Notes: generated from the sequence alone by a model not told the origin. A stretch of DNA of 28,843 nucleotides from Burkholderiales bacterium UBA4615 (GCA_002386465.1 DGIT01000099.1:7547-36389), one strand, 5' to 3'; positions 15,243 through 23,954 are shown, counted from the first letter of the stretch. Numbers and translations are program-made.

Positions 15243-18026
15243 ATGACGCCCTCCATCGACATCCGCTCTCTGTCGCCCTGGTACGCCCGCACGCGCGACG
15301 CACTTGAGCGGCGATTGCCTGCCGCGGCCGCGCTGCTGGGCCCGCTGAGCCAAGAGGCCATCGACGCCCAGGCGATCGCCCGCTGCTGGCAGACCGTTGC
15401 AGCCTTGTCGGGTCTGCCGGTCGATTCGGACGGGCCGACTGACCCGGGGCCTGCACTGCGTCGGACCCGTCAACTGCTTCTGCTAGCGCTGATCGAGCGC
15501 GATGTGCGCCAGCAGGCCAGCCTCGCGGAAGTCTGCGGTGCCGTCAGCGAGTGGGCACGCCGCTCTTTGAACATTGCGTTGCGCGCCATTGCAGCCGATC
15601 TGGTCGCGACGCACGGCCTGCCCCTGGATACGCAAGGGCAACCCCAGGACCTGCTGGTGGTAGGGATGGGCAAGCTCGGTGGCGATGAACTGAACGTCTC
15701 GTCGGACATCGACGTGGTATTCGTGCATCGTGACAGCGGGCAAACCCGCGGCAATGCCGAGGGCCGCGGGGTGATTGCGTCGGGTGAATTTTTTCATCGG
15801 GCCGCAAGACGACTGTGCGGCATGTTGTCGGATCTGACTGAAGACGGCTTCGTGTTCAGGGTTGACACGCGCTTGCGCCCTAATGGCGACTCCGGCCCGC
15901 TGGTGGTGACGCTACCCATGCTCGAGCAGTACTTCTACGACCAGGGCCGCGAATGGGAACGCTTTGCCTGGCTCAAGGCCTGCGTCGTCGCGGACTCCGG
16001 TCTGGCTGGCGACCCACCACGCCAATCCGATGAACATGCGCTGCGAGAAATCGTCGAGCCCTTCGTTTTTCGACGGTATCTGGACTTCGCGGCAATCGAT
16101 GCCATGCGCAATCTGCACGGCATGATCCGAGCCGAAGCCGCCCGACGTGACCGCAGGCACGACAACCGGGATGGGGGCGGCATCGATGTGAAGCTGGGTC
16201 GCGGTGGGATCAGGGAAGTGGAATTTTGCGCCCAGCTCTTTCAGATCGTACGCGGTGGGCGCGACCCTCAATTGCGAGACCGGCGCACGCTGGTCACGCT
16301 CCAGACGCTTGCACAGCGCCGTCTCATCGAGCCCGATGCGGCACAGGCGCTGGCCATGGCTTATCACTTGCTCAGGCGCATCGAGCATGCCGTGCAATAC
16401 CAGGATGATGCGCAAACGCATCGGCTGATTGACGATCCCGCCATACATGCGCGGGTCGCGACCATGCTGGGCATGGATCATGCGGCCTTCGAGACCGCAT
16501 TGACCGACGCACGGATGCGTGTAGAGGCCGTTTTCGATGCACTGCTGGCTGAATCACCTGCGCCGGCATCGGTGATCGACCCGGCACGCGAGAACCGTCT
16601 GGTGCCCGACGAAGCCGGGGCAGCACGCATCGAAGCCATGCGTCAGGGTCGTCGCTACCGACTCGCCAGGCCCGATACCCGTCAACGCATCGACCAGCTC
16701 ATCGAGCAGGGTCTGCGTGAAGGAGCGGAGCTGGGCGACGGGTGTCTGGCCCCGGGCACCGGAGCTGGCACAGACGCCCCTGCGCAAGCAGACCCCGCCT
16801 GGCTGGGCCGGCTGATCGATCTGCTCGACACCATCGCGGGTCGCCCGGCTTATCTGGCCTTGCTCGTTCAGTTTCCCGGGGCGTACCGGCAATTGCTCAG
16901 GATGATCAGCCAGGCGCGCTGGGCGGCGGATTATCTGACCCGCCATCCGGTCGTGCTGGACGAACTGCTCGACGGGCAAATGCTGCTGCCCACCGACTAC
17001 GCGCTCTGGGAGACCGAGCTGCGCACCATGATCGATGCCACACCGCTGCTGTCCGGTGAGCCTGATATCGAACGTCACATGGACCAGCTGCGCGAAGCTC
17101 ATCATGCTCAGCTCTTTCGATTGCTCGCGCAGGATCTGGCCGGCAAGCTGACTGTCGAGCGCCTGTCCGACCATCTGAGCGAACTGGCCGATCGGGTTCT
17201 GGCCATCGTGCTCGACCGCGCCTGGCTGCAGGTACGCAACCGGCATTGCGAGACGCCTCGCTTTGCGATCATTGCCTATGGCCGACTGGGCGGCAAGGAG
17301 CTCGGCTATGCCTCCGATCTGGATCTGGTCTTTATCTACGAAGATGCAGACCCTCAGGCTCAGATGGCCTATTCGCAACTGGCTCAGCGCCTGTCTGCCT
17401 GGCTCTCGACGCGCACTGCGGCTGGTCTGCTGTTCGAGATCGACCTGCGACTGCGACCCAATGGCAATGCAGGCCTGCTGGTCTCGAGCCTGAAGGCCTT
17501 CGAGGGTTACCAGCGTGAATCCGCCTGGGTCTGGGAACACCAGGCGCTCACCCGGGCACGCTTTGCCGCAGGCGATGGCAGTCTAGGCGCGCAGTTCGAA
17601 TCCTTGCGCCGCACATTGCTGGCGCTGCCCCGGTCCATCGACTCACTGCGGGCCGACATTCTGGCGATGCGCGCCCGCATGTTCGAAGGCCATCCCAACC
17701 GCAGTGGCGAGTTCGATATCAAACACGACGCAGGCGGCATCGTGGACATCGAGTTCATGGTTCAGTTCCTGGTGCTTGCGCATGCGCAGACCCATCCGGA
17801 ACTGCTCGACAACGCCGGCAACATTGCATTGCTCGAGCGTGCAGCAAGCGCCGGGCTGATCGATGCGACCGCAGCCAGCGCGTGCGCTCAAGCCTATCGG
17901 GATTATCGGCGCCAGCAACACATGATGCGGCTGAACGACGCACGCTATGCCCGCGTACCCACCGAGGCGTTCGCCGCGCAACGTCTGTCCGTGCGCGGCT
18001 TGTGGGGTCAGTTGCTGGGCGGCTGA
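15243..18026 (+). CDS. glnE: bifunctional glutamine synthetase adenylyltransferase/adenylyl-removing enzyme
   Basis: The 927-residue GlnE attaches AMP to, or removes it from, a tyrosine of glutamine synthetase in answer to PII and glutamine. Two nucleotidyltransferase domains are visible. The N-terminal adenylyl-removing domain has GMGKLGGDELN (about 141-151) and SDIDVVFVH (about 154). The C-terminal adenylyl-transferring domain has AYGRLGGKELGYASDLDLVFIYED (from about residue 679). RLRPNGDSGPL and RLRPNGNAGLL motifs follow each domain, and GRGGIREVEFCAQLFQ and DAGGIVDIEFMVQFL are the paired helices of the family. The length is normal. It is divergent from yhdP and ends 12 bases before the argC stop, tail-to-tail. 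Confidence 0.97.
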   Translation: MTPSIDIRSLSPWYARTRDALERRLPAAAALLGPLSQEAIDAQAIARCWQTVAALSGLPVDSDGPTDPGPALRRTRQLLLLALIERDVRQQASLAEVCGAVSEWARRSLNIALRAIAADLVATHGLPLDTQGQPQDLLVVGMGKLGGDELNVSSDIDVVFVHRDSGQTRGNAEGRGVIASGEFFHRAARRLCGMLSDLTEDGFVFRVDTRLRPNGDSGPLVVTLPMLEQYFYDQGREWERFAWLKACVVADSGLAGDPPRQSDEHALREIVEPFVFRRYLDFAAIDAMRNLHGMIRAEAARRDRRHDNRDGGGIDVKLGRGGIREVEFCAQLFQIVRGGRDPQLRDRRTLVTLQTLAQRRLIEPDAAQALAMAYHLLRRIEHAVQYQDDAQTHRLIDDPAIHARVATMLGMDHAAFETALTDARMRVEAVFDALLAESPAPASVIDPARENRLVPDEAGAARIEAMRQGRRYRLARPDTRQRIDQLIEQGLREGAELGDGCLAPGTGAGTDAPAQADPAWLGRLIDLLDTIAGRPAYLALLVQFPGAYRQLLRMISQARWAADYLTRHPVVLDELLDGQMLLPTDYALWETELRTMIDATPLLSGEPDIERHMDQLREAHHAQLFRLLAQDLAGKLTVERLSDHLSELADRVLAIVLDRAWLQVRNRHCETPRFAIIAYGRLGGKELGYASDLDLVFIYEDADPQAQMAYSQLAQRLSAWLSTRTAAGLLFEIDLRLRPNGNAGLLVSSLKAFEGYQRESAWVWEHQALTRARFAAGDGSLGAQFESLRRTLLALPRSIDSLRADILAMRARMFEGHPNRSGEFDIKHDAGGIVDIEFMVQFLVLAHAQTHPELLDNAGNIALLERAASAGLIDATAASACAQAYRDYRRQQHMMRLNDARYARVPTEAFAAQRLSVRGLWGQLLGG

Positions 18027-18038
18027 CCGCGCACCGGA

Positions 18039-18995
18039 TCAGGCGCTCAGCGCGGTGGCCTCATCAAAGCCCAGTACCAGGTTCATGCACTGCACCGCAG
18101 CGCCTGAGGCGCCCTTGCCCAGGTTATCCAGGCGGGACACCACCATCACCCGCTCGTCGTTCCCGAACACGAACACATCGTTGCGGTTCGTGTCGTTGCA
18201 GGCCATGGGATCGAAGAACCCGCCAACCGTATTGTCGGTCGCATCCAGGGGCATGACACGTACGAAGCGTTCGCCCGCGTAATGGGCCGACAGAGCCTCA
18301 TGAATGCGCGCGCGCGTGGTGCCCGCCTTCATGGCGCGCAGTTGCAGCGGCACCGACACCGCCATGCCTTTGTAGAAGTTGTCGACGATCGGCGAAAACA
18401 CCGGCGGCTGGGCAAGTCCGGTATACGCCTGCATTTCAGGCAGATGCTTGTGCGCCATGCCCAGTGCGTAAAGTCTGGCTGCATCCAGAGCCCGACTGTC
18501 GCGAGCGGCTTCATAGTCGGCGATCATGGACTTGCCGCCACCCGAATAGCCGGTCAGGGAGTGACAGGCGATCGGGTAGTCGCGAGGCAAAAGGCCGGCC
18601 GCCACCAGCGGCGCCACAGCCAGAATGAATCCGGCTGCATGGCAGCCGGTGACCGCCACGCGGCGCGAGTGTGCAATCGCCTCGCGCTGCCTGGCACGCA
18701 GCTCTGGCAACCCATAGACCCAGCCCTCGGTCACACGGTGCGCGGTGCTGGCGTCAATGACTGCCGTGCGCGTGTTGCCGGGCGCCACCAGAGCCACTGA
18801 CTCCTTGGCGGCGGTATCGGGCAGACACAAGAACACCGCATCGGCCGCGTTAATCAGTTCGCGACGCCGTTCGACGTCTTTACGTCGTTCAGCCTCGATC
18901 TCCAGCACTTGAACACCAGGATGCGCCTGCAGACGCTCACGAATCTGGAGCCCGGTGGTGCCTTCCTGTCCGTCTACGAATACGGTTTTCTTCAT
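18039..18995 (-). CDS. argC: N-acetyl-gamma-glutamyl-phosphate reductase, type 2
   Basis: The enzyme reduces N-acetylglutamyl 5-phosphate to the semialdehyde with NADPH, the third step of arginine synthesis. The 318-residue length and VFVDGQEGTTGLQIRERL N-terminus (glycine-rich nucleotide-binding turn) fit the short type 2 ArgC. The catalytic cysteine is Cys118 in VAVTGCHAAGF. SLTGYSGGGKSMI and AHKHLPEMQ are conserved active-site blocks. No other arginine gene is adjacent. The 64-bp gap upstream contains an A+T-rich TTTAAT close to the ATG that could be part of its promoter, but I found no matching -35. Confidence 0.95.
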   Translation of the reverse strand: MKKTVFVDGQEGTTGLQIRERLQAHPGVQVLEIEAERRKDVERRRELINAADAVFLCLPDTAAKESVALVAPGNTRTAVIDASTAHRVTEGWVYGLPELRARQREAIAHSRRVAVTGCHAAGFILAVAPLVAAGLLPRDYPIACHSLTGYSGGGKSMIADYEAARDSRALDAARLYALGMAHKHLPEMQAYTGLAQPPVFSPIVDNFYKGMAVSVPLQLRAMKAGTTRARIHEALSAHYAGERFVRVMPLDATDNTVGGFFDPMACNDTNRNDVFVFGNDERVMVVSRLDNLGKGASGAAVQCMNLVLGFDEATALSA

Positions 18996-19059
18996 CGCAT
19001 ATCCAAATTAAAGGATGCGCGCAGCCTGCACGCGCCAAGGCGCAATCATGCCACTGCGC

Positions 19060-19593
19060 TCAACCGATCACGCCTGTCAGACCGAGCACTGCCCCGGCAG
19101 CAATCAGCCAGAGCATATTCAAGCGCGTGCGTGCCACGATCACCGTGGTGAGCGCCGTGATGGCCCACAAGCGCCAGTCAGCATGGTTGTTGGAGTCAGC
19201 CACGACCCAGCCCGCGGCGGCCGTCAGTCCGACGGCAATCGGTGACAGCCCCAGCCGAATGGAAGCCACCCAGGCCGAATCCTCGCGCGCCCGCTTCAGT
19301 CGCCAGCCCCACCAGGTCGCCACGCTCGATGGCAGCAGCAGCCCCACTGTGCTCGCCAGGGCACCGACCGCGCCGCCCGCCTGCCAACCCAGCAGGGTGA
19401 CAAAGAGGATGTTCGGACCCGGCGCCGCCTGGGCAATCACGATCGCATCGGTAAATTGCGATCCGTCCATCCAGTGACGTTCATCCACGAGGTAGCGACG
19501 CATCTCGGGCGCCATGCTCAGCGCGCCGCCAATGGCCAACAGCGACAGCGATGCAAAATGCAGCAGCAAATCGATCAGTTCACTTGTATTCAT
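19060..19593 (-). CDS. chromate transporter, short-chain ChrA half (second gene of pair)
   Basis: This 177-residue membrane protein is one CHR domain, half the size of a standard ChrA. Its N-terminal region holds the domain's signature GGALSMAPEMRRYLVDERHWMDGSQFTDAIVIAQAAPGPN, with the conserved PGPN and a following hydrophobic helix, then about four more membrane segments. Its partner upstream has the same layout, and the two overlap by ATGA at 19590-19593, so their translation is coupled. ATG at 19593 is chosen over a longer reading because of that overlap. Paired half-size proteins act together as one transporter in known short-chain ChrA systems. Chromate efflux is the named family role; another anion is possible. 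Confidence 0.88.
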   Translation of the reverse strand: MNTSELIDLLLHFASLSLLAIGGALSMAPEMRRYLVDERHWMDGSQFTDAIVIAQAAPGPNILFVTLLGWQAGGAVGALASTVGLLLPSSVATWWGWRLKRAREDSAWVASIRLGLSPIAVGLTAAAGWVVADSNNHADWRLWAITALTTVIVARTRLNMLWLIAAGAVLGLTGVIG

Positions 19594-20183
19594 GGCGCGT
19601 CTCCGGGCCGAGTCGCCGCACGCAGGTGCCACCACGCCGCGCCGATGGCAGGGGGCACCAGGACCGCCAGCACCAGCAACACTTTTAGGTACAGCAGGGC
19701 CACGCCAATGAATGCCAACACCCCCCAGGCCAACCAGGCCGGGTGGGCACGCCAGGCCAGCACCAGCTTGAATGCAGTGGCCAGGATCATGCCGCCCGCC
19801 ACCGCACCCATGCCCGCCAGCGCGCGACGCACCACAGGCTCATCAGCCACCTGGCCATAAAGCACCGCCGCGCCCAGCACAAGCAGCATCGGCGCAGCCA
19901 GCATGCCGCCCAGAGCCGCCACCGAGCCGCGCCAGCCGAACCAGCGGTCGCCGATCATGATCGCCACGTTGCAGATATTCGGCCCTGGCAACAGTTGCCC
20001 AAATGCCAGGGTCTCGATGAACTGTTCGCGGCTCAGCCAGCGACGCTCCTCGACCAGCACACGTTGCGCCCAGGGCAACACACCCCCGAAACCGCGCAAG
20101 GCCAGTCCGGAAAACACCAGGAACAGATGCATCAGCGAGCGAGGCTTCAGGCTGCCTTCGCCAGGAACGTCATCAGCCTGCAC
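19590..20183 (-). CDS. chromate transporter, short-chain ChrA half (first gene of pair)
   Basis: This 197-residue membrane protein is the other CHR half. The signature GGVLPWAQRVLVEERRWLSREQFIETLAFGQLLPGPNICNVAIMIGDRWFGWRG lies at about residues 33-86, again with PGPN. Hydrophobic segments follow (AALGGMLAAPMLLVLGAAVLY, AGMGAVAGGMILATAFKLVLAW and a long pair near the C-terminus). The GTG at 20183 is the likely start, with GGGGAC upstream; the first 16 residues are polar and may be a cytoplasmic tail. The stop TGA overlaps the ATG of the second half. The MFS permease gene ends 48 bases upstream in the same direction, so all three may be co-transcribed. Confidence 0.88.
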   Translation of the reverse strand: MQADDVPGEGSLKPRSLMHLFLVFSGLALRGFGGVLPWAQRVLVEERRWLSREQFIETLAFGQLLPGPNICNVAIMIGDRWFGWRGSVAALGGMLAAPMLLVLGAAVLYGQVADEPVVRRALAGMGAVAGGMILATAFKLVLAWRAHPAWLAWGVLAFIGVALLYLKVLLVLAVLVPPAIGAAWWHLRAATRPGDAP

Positions 20184-20231
20184 GGTAAACGGTCCCCGAA
20201 TGCCGCACGCCCGATTCAGTCCCGCGCGCTG

Positions 20232-21431
20232 TCACGCCGGTCGCTGGGCCGTGCGAGCCCGGATGCGTGCCACCCACAGCGCCGCCCCCAGAGCCACGAG
20301 TACCACTGGGATTGACATCGCGTTGATCGTGTACCAGCCCTGCACATGCAGAAGCGCGCCCGATGACAACGACGAGGTGACCATGACTGCAAAAACCACG
20401 GCGTCGTTGAATCCCTGCACGCGGTTTTTCTCAGAGGGCCGATAGGCTGTCGTGAGCAATGAGGTTGCTCCGGTGTACATGAAGTTCCAGCCCACACCGA
20501 GCACAAACAGCGCCACGGTGAACCGCCAGATCTCGACACCTCCGAGCGAGACGGCAGCACACGCCAGCATCAGCAGGCAGCCGGTCACGATGACCGGGAT
20601 CACGCCAAAGCGCGTGATGAGCGAGCCGGTAAAGAGGCCAGGCGCGAACATGCCGGTAACATGCCAGGCGAGCACCGTGGCCGCCGCCGAATACGGATGA
20701 CTGCAGACCTGCATGGCCAGTGGCGTTGCCACCATCACCAGGTTCATGATGCCGTACGACAGGGCAGCAATCAGCACAGCACTCCAGGCTGCGGGTTGAG
20801 CAAGAATCTCGCGCAAGGGGCGCTCTGGCCCCTGCGCGGCCGAGGCGCTTGATTCAGGCACCCTGAACCATTGCACCAGCACCAGAGAGAGCACGGCAAA
20901 CACGGTGAGCGCCAGATACGAGCCGGCAAAGAGGGTCGGCAACCAATCGCGCGTGAACTTGGACAACTGCGGCCCAAGCACCCCGCCCACAATGCCTGCG
21001 GCAAGCACGAGCGAAATCGCCTTGGGCTTGAAATCGGGCCGCCAGACATCTGCAGCGTCGGCTGCCGCGAACCGGTAACTGGCCCCGAAGGCGTTGTAGA
21101 CACCCAGCACAAAGGTCGCAAAAACGAGGAGCGACAGGCTGTGGACCGTGACTGCCCACCAGGCCAGCAAGCTTCCCACAATGGCAAAGAGCGCGCCGAC
21201 GGTGTAGCCGGTGCGCCGCCCGTACAAGCGCATGACGCGTGCAGCCATCATGCTGGTGACTGCAGAGCCCAACACGTACCCGGTCACGGGCATCGTTGCG
21301 TAAAGGGGGTCGGACGCCAGTGTGGCGCCCGCCAGTCCGTTCACCGCGATCAGCGTGACGTTGTTGGTGAGAAGCAGCGCCTGCAGCAGGGCTAGCAACC
21401 CGACCTGCGTTCGCAGGGATGCACGCATCAC
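20232..21431 (-). CDS. major facilitator superfamily (MFS) transporter
   Basis: The 399-residue protein is almost entirely hydrophobic, with about 12 membrane segments in two six-helix halves. A central polar loop (about 200-215, PESSASAAQGPERPLREILAQP) separates them. Between helices 2 and 3 the sequence RVMRLYGRRTGY is a variant of MFS motif A. The second half carries GSLITRFGVIPVIVTGC at the matching place. The substrate cannot be predicted. A good candidate promoter lies upstream (21462-21489), divergent from ilvE. The chromate-transporter halves follow downstream in the same direction. Confidence 0.88.
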   Translation of the reverse strand: MMRASLRTQVGLLALLQALLLTNNVTLIAVNGLAGATLASDPLYATMPVTGYVLGSAVTSMMAARVMRLYGRRTGYTVGALFAIVGSLLAWWAVTVHSLSLLVFATFVLGVYNAFGASYRFAAADAADVWRPDFKPKAISLVLAAGIVGGVLGPQLSKFTRDWLPTLFAGSYLALTVFAVLSLVLVQWFRVPESSASAAQGPERPLREILAQPAAWSAVLIAALSYGIMNLVMVATPLAMQVCSHPYSAAATVLAWHVTGMFAPGLFTGSLITRFGVIPVIVTGCLLMLACAAVSLGGVEIWRFTVALFVLGVGWNFMYTGATSLLTTAYRPSEKNRVQGFNDAVVFAVMVTSSLSSGALLHVQGWYTINAMSIPVVLVALGAALWVARIRARTAQRPA

Positions 21432-21461
21432 GAATAGGCCTGATCACATGAGGGAATCCCG

Positions 21462-21489
21462 ATTCTAGCCTTACCGGCATGGGTGTCAC
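21462..21489 (-). promoter_or_regulatory. candidate sigma-70 promoter of the MFS gene
   Basis: On the minus strand GTGACA (21489-21484, five of six matches to TTGACA) and TAGAAT (21467-21462, five of six to TATAAT) are 16 bases apart. Transcription would start about 24 bases before the ATG at 21431. Confidence 0.5.
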
Positions 21490-21533
21490 ACCGCAGACCG
21501 GGCCGCACAGGCTTTGCAGGCAGGCTTTGCGGC

Positions 21534-21539
21534 TAGAAT
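21534..21539 (+). promoter_or_regulatory. candidate -10 element (TAGAAT) of ilvE
   Basis: TAGAAT lies 37 bases before the ATG at 21577. The nine bases GGCTAGAAT at 21531-21539 repeat, in inverted orientation, the -10 region of the divergent MFS gene. The -35 is unclear; two copies of AGGCTTTGC (21509-21517 and 21522-21530) fill that area. Confidence 0.4.
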
Positions 21540-21576
21540 TGATGGTTCGAATATCTGGCAACCGAGGAGTGCAGCC

Positions 21577-22497
21577 ATGTCAATGGCCGATCGCGACGGA
21601 TTCATCTGGTTTGACGGAAAGCTTGTGGATTGGCGCGACGCGAAGATCCACGTGCTCACCCACTCCCTGCACTACGGCATGGCGGTATTCGAGGGCGTGC
21701 GGGCCTACAAGACCGGTCAGGGCACGTCCATCTTTCGTCTGCATGAACATACGCGGCGCTTTTTCAACTCGGCCAAGATCTTCCAGATGAAGATGCCGTT
21801 TGCCGCCGAGCAGATTATCGAGGCGCAAAAGGAAGTCGTCCGGGCCAACAAGCTCGAGTCCTGCTACCTGCGCCCGATCGCCTGGATCGGCTCTGAAAAG
21901 CTGGGCGTTTCGGCGCGCGACAACACCATTCATGTGTCGGTTTCGGCCTGGCCGTGGGGTGCCTACCTCGGCGAAGACGGACTGGCCAAAGGCATTCGCG
22001 TCAAGATCTCTTCCTACACCCGTCACCATGTGAATGTGTCGCTGGTGCGGGCCAAGGCGAGCGGCTACTACATCAATTCCATCCTGGCCAACCAGGAAGT
22101 GACTGCCAATGGATACGACGAGGCGCTGCTCCTGGACACTGAAGGCTATGTGTCCGAGGGCGCCGGCGAAAACGTGTTCATCGTGCGCAACAACACCCTC
22201 TACACCCCTGACCTCGCCTCGTGTCTGGATGGCATCACCCGCGACTCCGTGATCCAGATGGCCCGCGACCTTGGCTACAGCGTCGTGGAAAAACGCATCA
22301 CGCGCGATGAAATGTACTGTGCCGATGAAGCCTTCTTCACGGGCACGGCAGCCGAGATCACCCCCATCCGTGAACTCGACGACCGCGAAATCGGCAGCGG
22401 CTCCCGAGGGCCGATCACTGGCCGGTTGCAGGCCCTCTTCTTTGACGTGGTGGCGGGCAAAGCGCCGGCTTACCAGTCGTGGCTGACACAGGTCTGA
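21577..22497 (+). CDS. ilvE: branched-chain amino acid aminotransferase
   Basis: The enzyme is a fold-type IV PLP transaminase that makes valine, leucine and isoleucine from their keto acids with glutamate. The 306-residue protein carries WFDGKLVDWRDAKIHVLTHSLHYGMAVFEGVRAY at the N-terminus. The PLP-binding lysine is Lys160 (VRAKASGYYINSILAN), and EGYVSEGAGENVFIV and FFTGTAAEITPI are the typical cofactor and phosphate loops. The ATG at 21577 is chosen because GAGGAG lies 7 bases before it. An in-frame longer reading has no homology. The zinc-finger gene follows after 25 bases and waaF after that, an order I recognise from Burkholderiales. Confidence 0.97.
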   Translation: MSMADRDGFIWFDGKLVDWRDAKIHVLTHSLHYGMAVFEGVRAYKTGQGTSIFRLHEHTRRFFNSAKIFQMKMPFAAEQIIEAQKEVVRANKLESCYLRPIAWIGSEKLGVSARDNTIHVSVSAWPWGAYLGEDGLAKGIRVKISSYTRHHVNVSLVRAKASGYYINSILANQEVTANGYDEALLLDTEGYVSEGAGENVFIVRNNTLYTPDLASCLDGITRDSVIQMARDLGYSVVEKRITRDEMYCADEAFFTGTAAEITPIRELDDREIGSGSRGPITGRLQALFFDVVAGKAPAYQSWLTQV

Positions 22498-22522
22498 TTC
22501 ATCGTTCGACCAGGACCCGGCC

Positions 22523-22759
22523 ATGAGCGATTCGCACCCCAAGAACCCGCCCCTGCCCTCCGGCGCCTCAAGCGCCACCACACGCGTGGTGGAACTTGAG
22601 GCGTCGGACCTGCCCGCGTTCTGTCCCAACCGCCGCATGAGCGCCTGGGATGCCCACCCGCGGGTCTTTCTCGACATGGCCCATGGCGGCCATGCACGCT
22701 GTCCGTATTGCAGCACCGAATACCGGCTCAAGCCGGGTGTCAGCGCGGGCAGTCACTAA
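22523..22759 (+). CDS. CHCC-type zinc-finger domain protein
   Basis: This 78-residue protein has one zinc-binding site of the form C-x10-H-x14-C-x2-C (Cys34, His45, Cys60, Cys63), in ELEASDLPAFCPN, AWDAHPRVFLDM and HARCPYCSTEYRL. This matches the zf-CHCC family, which includes the mitochondrial complex I subunit NDUFS6 and many small proteobacterial proteins. The bacterial function is not established. The first 20 residues look disordered. It lies 25 bases after ilvE and is probably co-transcribed with it. Confidence 0.9.
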   Translation: MSDSHPKNPPLPSGASSATTRVVELEASDLPAFCPNRRMSAWDAHPRVFLDMAHGGHARCPYCSTEYRLKPGVSAGSH

Positions 22760-22785
22760 GCCTCACCACAGTCCGCAGGTTGCGC

Positions 22786-22807
22786 TGCCTGCCCTTTTGG
22801 GCAGGCA
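22786..22807 (+). terminator. strong hairpin after the zinc-finger gene, possible terminator
   Basis: TGCCTGCCC (22786-22794) and GGGCAGGCA (22799-22807) pair perfectly around a TTTT loop. The hairpin stands 27 bases after the zinc-finger stop and 89 bases before waaF. No T-run follows it, so it may be a weak or Rho-aided terminator, or an RNA 3'-end stabiliser. Confidence 0.4.
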
Positions 22808-22895
22808 TGCGGCGATGTATGTGTGACTTTGTTCCCCATCCTTTCGGATACGCTGAAAGATCATGCGGGACGGCCTGATTGATGGCCGCTCTCCC

Positions 22896-23945
22896 ATGCG
22901 CACCCTGATCCTCGCCCCCCATTCCCTGAGCGACGCCGTCATGTCGCAACCCTTCGTGGCAACGCTCTCGCGCTTGCGACTGCAGGATCGCATCGATGTG
23001 GTGGCCTGCGCCGACGTGGCGCCGGTGTTCGAATGCATGGCGGGCATCGAACGGGTCTGGTCGACAGATTGCCTGGAAGGCCATCGCAACACACTGGGTT
23101 TGCTGACGCTGGCCCGACAGCTACGAAAAATGCGATACCGCCGCGCCTATGTTCTAGGCGACAGCCATCGTGCTGCACTGCTGGCGTGGCTGACCGGAGC
23201 TCCGGTGCGCGTTGGCTTTGATCAGCGTGCACGCTGGGGGCTGATTACCGACAAGCGTGGACGCGCCCCCGAGAGCGGACATACCGCAGAGCGCGCGCGC
23301 ATCGAACACTTTGCGCGGCTGGCATTCCATGGCCCGGCGCCGATGCATACCAGTGTTCAGGCGCCGGTATTGCGGCGCTCGTCAGTGCGCGAGGCGTCCG
23401 CACGGCAGCGCAACGGCCTGCCCGCAGAGGGTTTCACGCTGATCGTGCTCTGTTTCGATGATCAGGGCCATGCCTCGCGCCGCTGGCCTGTCCGTCACTG
23501 GGCCGCGCTGATCGGTCAGATCCGCAGGCACTGGCCCGAAGCGATCATAGCGGCGGTTGGCGATACCTCAGTGCGCGCAACCGCTACCGAGGCCTTTGCC
23601 TTGTCGGGCGCATCCGGGCGCAACTGGTGTGGGCAACTCTCTCAGGGCGATGCGATCGCGACGGTTGCTCAGGCGCATGCGATCGTGGGGCTGGACAACG
23701 ATCTGATGCATGTCGCTGGCGCGTTCAGTCGACCTCTTGTGAGTCTGTTTGGCCCCCGCGATCCGCACCGCCATGCCCCGCTGGGCGCGCAGGTACAGGT
23801 GCAGTCGCTGGCGCTGGAATGCAGCCCGTGCAACGAGTCGGTCTGTCGCCACAGCCATGGTCACTGCATGAGTGAACTGACCCCCGATAGCGCAACCAAA
23901 GCGTTGCGGGCCGCACTGAAACGGATGTCGCGCAACATCCGATAA
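22896..23945 (+). CDS. waaF: lipopolysaccharide heptosyltransferase II family protein (GT9)
   Basis: This 349-residue protein belongs to glycosyltransferase family 9. WaaF adds the second heptose to the inner core of lipopolysaccharide at the inner face of the cytoplasmic membrane. Its N-terminus MRTLILAPHSLSDAVMSQPF corresponds to the family's first Rossmann strand. Asp13 aligns with the proposed catalytic aspartate of heptosyltransferases, which supports this ATG over the in-frame ATG at 22863. The C-terminal half has GLDNDLMHVAGAFSRPLVSLFGPRDPHRHAPLG and the Cys-rich LECSPCNESVCRHSHGHCMSEL, both typical of WaaF. The usual Trp-Gly before the aspartate is replaced by Ser-Leu-Ser, an unusual variant. 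The NTF2-like gene follows after 9 bases. Confidence 0.85.
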   Translation: MRTLILAPHSLSDAVMSQPFVATLSRLRLQDRIDVVACADVAPVFECMAGIERVWSTDCLEGHRNTLGLLTLARQLRKMRYRRAYVLGDSHRAALLAWLTGAPVRVGFDQRARWGLITDKRGRAPESGHTAERARIEHFARLAFHGPAPMHTSVQAPVLRRSSVREASARQRNGLPAEGFTLIVLCFDDQGHASRRWPVRHWAALIGQIRRHWPEAIIAAVGDTSVRATATEAFALSGASGRNWCGQLSQGDAIATVAQAHAIVGLDNDLMHVAGAFSRPLVSLFGPRDPHRHAPLGAQVQVQSLALECSPCNESVCRHSHGHCMSELTPDSATKALRAALKRMSRNIR

Positions 23946-23954
23946 ACTGGCGGC

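Noticed and set aside
16554..17540. A 328-codon minus-strand frame inside glnE.
   Set aside because: It lies fully within the intact glnE coding region and has no recognisable motif.
21580..22731. A 383-codon minus-strand frame opposite ilvE and the zinc-finger gene.
   Set aside because: ilvE and the zinc finger on the plus strand are unmistakable and this frame shows no domain. It is a composition artefact.
22863..22895. A longer N-terminus for the WaaF-like protein starting at the ATG at 22863.
   Set aside because: The extra 11 residues are not homologous to the family, and the shorter start places the conserved Asp at residue 13 as in known heptosyltransferases.
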